Positions 6,307 through 8,364 of a stretch of 8,364 bases of DNA are shown here, piece after piece. Each line of letters begins with the position of its first letter. Position 1 is the first letter of the stretch. Under the pieces are notes generated by a model. It was not told the DNA's origin. It worked only from the letters and a program-made list of their open reading frames with translations, and did no database searches. The position numbers were made by a program, and so were the translations under genes. Source of the stretch: an uncultured Flammeovirgaceae bacterium (GTDB lineage Bacteria > Bacteroidota > Bacteroidia > Cytophagales > Cyclobacteriaceae); contig CAMPJM010000158.1 of the NCBI GenBank assembly GCA_946886805.1, positions 1 through 8,364 on the forward strand, written 5' to 3'.

Positions 6307-6345
6307 AAACCTTCATCCCGTGAAGGGTTTAGGTTCCTTTTTTTT
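6307..6345 (+). terminator. T-tailed hairpin in the leader of the large lipoprotein gene
   Basis: AAACCTTCA (6307-6315) pairs with TGAAGGGTTT (6321-6330) with a single bulged G and a 5-nt loop; AGGTTCC and eight T residues (6338-6345) follow. AGGTT (6331-6335) can instead pair with AACCT (6308-6312), giving a second, exclusive fold. It could end transcription coming from the DinB-like gene 219 bp upstream, or act as an attenuator or short RNA if the promoter at 6257-6289 is real. Confidence 0.55.
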
Positions 6346-6391
6346 AGTGCCGGAAGATGGAATTATAATTAAAATACTAAAATTTCTATTA

Positions 6392-8364
6392 ATGTTTAAT
6401 ACAAATAGGGTAATAAAAAGAACACACTTTAAATCACAGGTTTTAAGTGTCATATTAATTTTTACTATATTTTATCTATCAGGGTGTAAAAAAGAAGAAC
6501 CTGTTGACAGAAGAATTAAAGAAATAGATCCGGCTAAAACAGCTGAAATGGCCAAAACTATTGAGTCAATGGTCAGCCCGGAATTAGCCGATGGCCTTTC
6601 TCTGAGCATATGGGGAATCGATTCCCTTGTCGCAGATCCTATCGCTATAGATATAGATGATCATGGACGGTTGTACTACACCCGAACAAACAGGCAAAAA
6701 AATTCCGAATTTGATATTCGTCAACATCAGGATTGGGAGATTGGATCCATTCAACTGCAAACAGTTGAAGATAAGCGCGATTTTTTGCATAAGGTGCTAT
6801 CGCCGGAGAACAGTGAAAACAACCAGTGGTTGGCAGACCTTAATGGCGACGGCTCTAGGGATTGGAAAGATATGACCGTTGAGAAGGAGCACATTTATCG
6901 CTTAGAAGATGTTTCAGGAGACGGTGTAGCGGATTTATCGCAATTGATGGTGGAGGACTTTAACGATGAAGTAACAGATGTTGCCGGAGCGGTATTAGCA
7001 CATGAAGGCGAATTATTTGTGGGAGTTGCTCCGGACCTATGGAGGATAAAAGACGAGAATGGTGATGGAGTAGCAGACGGAAAAACTTCTATTTCACACG
7101 GCTACGGGGTGCATATCGGTTTCGGAGGTCATGGTATGTCAGGGCTTGAAGTAGGACCAGATGGTAAAATTTATTGGGGTATTGGAGACATTGGCTTTAA
7201 TGGAGAAGGACCTGATGGAAAGAAGTGGAAGTACCCAAATCGTGGTGTAATTGTAAGGGCAAATCCTGATGGCAGCGACTTTGAAGTGTTTGCAATGGGA
7301 TTACGTAATACTCATGAATTTGCTTTTGATGAATATGGCAATCTCATAAGTGTAGATAATGATGGCGACCACCCAGGCGAAAAAGAGCGGCTCGTGTATG
7401 TGGTAAACGGATCGGATACAGGTTGGAGGATTAATTGGCAGTTTGGCAAATACAATGACCTAAATAATAACACCTACAAAGTGTGGATGGATGAGGAAAT
7501 GTACAAGCCTCGTTTTGAAGGTCAGGCAGCTTACATTACCCCTGCAATCGCCAACTATGTGAGTGGACCTGCAGGTATGGTGTACAATCCCGGAACCGCC
7601 TTGGGCCCTAAATATAAAAACACTTTTTTTGTTTCTGAATTCGTCGGAAATCCTGCCCACTCGGGCGTTCATGCCTTCAAATTAAAACCAAAAGGCGCAA
7701 GTTTTGAATTTGTGGAAAGCGAGATGATTCTGAAAGGAATAGCAGCTACAGGTATTGATATAGGTCCGGATGGTGCGCTGTATGTGGCTGACTGGATTGA
7801 AGGATGGGGCACAAAAGATCATGGCAGAATTTGGAAGCTGGATGTTGAAAATGGTGCAGCAGCACCAGAACGATTAGAAACAAAGAAATTATTAGCAGCA
7901 GATTTTAGCGAGTACGATCCGGAAAATTTAGGCGAAATACTAAAAAACCCTGACATGCGAGTCAGGTTGAAGGCGCAATTTGAATTGGCAAAGCGTGGGT
8001 CGGACGGTGTTGAAATTCTAAAAAAGGCAATTTCCCAAACCGAACATCAATTAGCCAGGGTTCATGGAATTTGGGGCATAGGCCAGTTTGCCCGCAAAGA
8101 TATAGAATACGGTAAGATTCTGGTACCGCTTTTAAATGACAAAGACCCGGAAATACGGGCTCAGGCTGCCAAATGGATCGGAGATATCAGATTTAAAAAT
8201 GCAGGGGAAGAGCTGATTAAGCTTTTGAACGACGAGAATAGCCGGGCAAGGTTCTTTGCTGCTGAAGCGTTGGGAAGAATTGCCTACGAACCAGCAATTA
8301 AACCCATAATTGCGCTCCTTGAAGCCAATAATGACGAAGACGCTTTTATTCGACATGCGGGAAG
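6392..8364 (+). CDS. Large lipoprotein: propeller dehydrogenase-like domain plus HEAT repeats (3' end outside window)
   Basis: An uninterrupted frame of 657 complete codons that runs off the right edge. Residues 1-31 form a lipoprotein signal peptide (basic start, hydrophobic core, lipobox LSGC, Cys32), so the protein is exported and lipid-anchored. A six-bladed-propeller-like region (about 60-505) resembles the 'putative membrane-bound dehydrogenase' domain (TIGR02604/DUF7133 type): DPIAIDIDDHGRLYYTR near the start, GLEVGPDGKIYWGIGD, FAMGLRNTHEFAFDEYGN (about 300-317), and GIDIGPDGALYVADW near the end. Calcium-loop-like Asp/Asn/Gly motifs occur at LNGDG (about 150), DVSGDGVAD (173-181), DENGDGVADG (221-230) and DNDGDHPGE (about 322). 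HEAT repeats begin near 520 (VRLKAQFELAKRG, IRAQAAKWIGDI, ARFFAAEALGRI) and continue to the edge. Relatives often end in a cytochrome c domain with CxxCH; that part is not visible here. The likely role is oxidation of a sugar or alcohol at the cell surface; substrate and cofactor are unknown. The ATG at 6392 gives a full lipoprotein signal; an in-frame GTG at 6347 would only add a non-signal extension. Confidence 0.88.
   Translation, partial: MFNTNRVIKRTHFKSQVLSVILIFTIFYLSGCKKEEPVDRRIKEIDPAKTAEMAKTIESMVSPELADGLSLSIWGIDSLVADPIAIDIDDHGRLYYTRTNRQKNSEFDIRQHQDWEIGSIQLQTVEDKRDFLHKVLSPENSENNQWLADLNGDGSRDWKDMTVEKEHIYRLEDVSGDGVADLSQLMVEDFNDEVTDVAGAVLAHEGELFVGVAPDLWRIKDENGDGVADGKTSISHGYGVHIGFGGHGMSGLEVGPDGKIYWGIGDIGFNGEGPDGKKWKYPNRGVIVRANPDGSDFEVFAMGLRNTHEFAFDEYGNLISVDNDGDHPGEKERLVYVVNGSDTGWRINWQFGKYNDLNNNTYKVWMDEEMYKPRFEGQAAYITPAIANYVSGPAGMVYNPGTALGPKYKNTFFVSEFVGNPAHSGVHAFKLKPKGASFEFVESEMILKGIAATGIDIGPDGALYVADWIEGWGTKDHGRIWKLDVENGAAAPERLETKKLLAADFSEYDPENLGEILKNPDMRVRLKAQFELAKRGSDGVEILKKAISQTEHQLARVHGIWGIGQFARKDIEYGKILVPLLNDKDPEIRAQAAKWIGDIRFKNAGEELIKLLNDENSRARFFAAEALGRIAYEPAIKPIIALLEANNDEDAFIRHAG

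Larger units (their letters stand above)
6089..6391. other. 303-bp intergenic region without a gene
   Basis: No frame longer than about 20 codons with coding character was seen in either direction; a 19-codon frame from 6102 has no family likeness. The right part (from 6257) holds a promoter-like pair and a T-tailed hairpin, listed separately. In the left part (6089-6250) I see no structure that I can support. Confidence 0.6.

Noticed and set aside
6584..8356. Several open frames of about 70 codons on both strands (6584-6790, 6657-6875, 7460-7672, 8132-8356)
   Set aside because: All lie inside the long lipoprotein frame 6392-8364, which has a signal peptide, conserved motifs and HEAT repeats.

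Overview
The window looks like an AT-rich chromosomal segment from a Bacteroidota bacterium, probably Cytophagales-like. The evidence is indirect. Start codons lack Shine-Dalgarno sequences and sit behind A/T-rich leaders. A few TAnnTTTG-type -7 boxes can be found. Two exported lipoproteins carry PQQ-dehydrogenase-like propellers, and the intergenic gaps contain short structured repeats. No rRNA, tRNA, transposase, integrase or CRISPR array was found.

Layout: positions 1-237 carry no intact gene, only a possible decayed minus-strand reading frame. A plus-strand block follows: a class I SAM-dependent methyltransferase (238-891), then a lipoprotein of the soluble aldose sugar dehydrogenase (YliI/Asd) type (1013-2158) ending in a clear hairpin terminator. 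A minus-strand block, read right to left, holds a TRIC/UPF0126 membrane protein (5453-4848), ATP-type 6-phosphofructokinase pfkA (4728-3748), and an orphan cytoplasmic PAS sensor histidine kinase (3488-2394). A second plus-strand block starts with a DinB-fold protein (5624-6088). After a 303-bp gap with a promoter-like pair and a T-tailed hairpin comes a large lipoprotein (6392 to beyond the right edge). It combines a propeller dehydrogenase-like domain, Asp/Gly calcium-loop-like motifs and HEAT repeats. This gene is long, open to the window end, and clearly real.

How the genes relate: most look like independent housekeeping or accessory genes rather than one operon. The two propeller lipoproteins (1013-2158 and 6392 onward) may both oxidise sugars or alcohols at the cell surface, and pfkA commits sugar phosphate to glycolysis, but nothing in the sequence ties them into one pathway. 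I do not see a convincing new multi-gene system. The points most worth a second look are non-coding: a 7-nt-periodic AGAC array (2264-2302), a compound structured repeat between the kinase and pfkA (3611-3727), and the promoter-plus-hairpin leader before the large lipoprotein. At protein level the main oddity is an Asn at the usual Mg-binding Asp position of PfkA.
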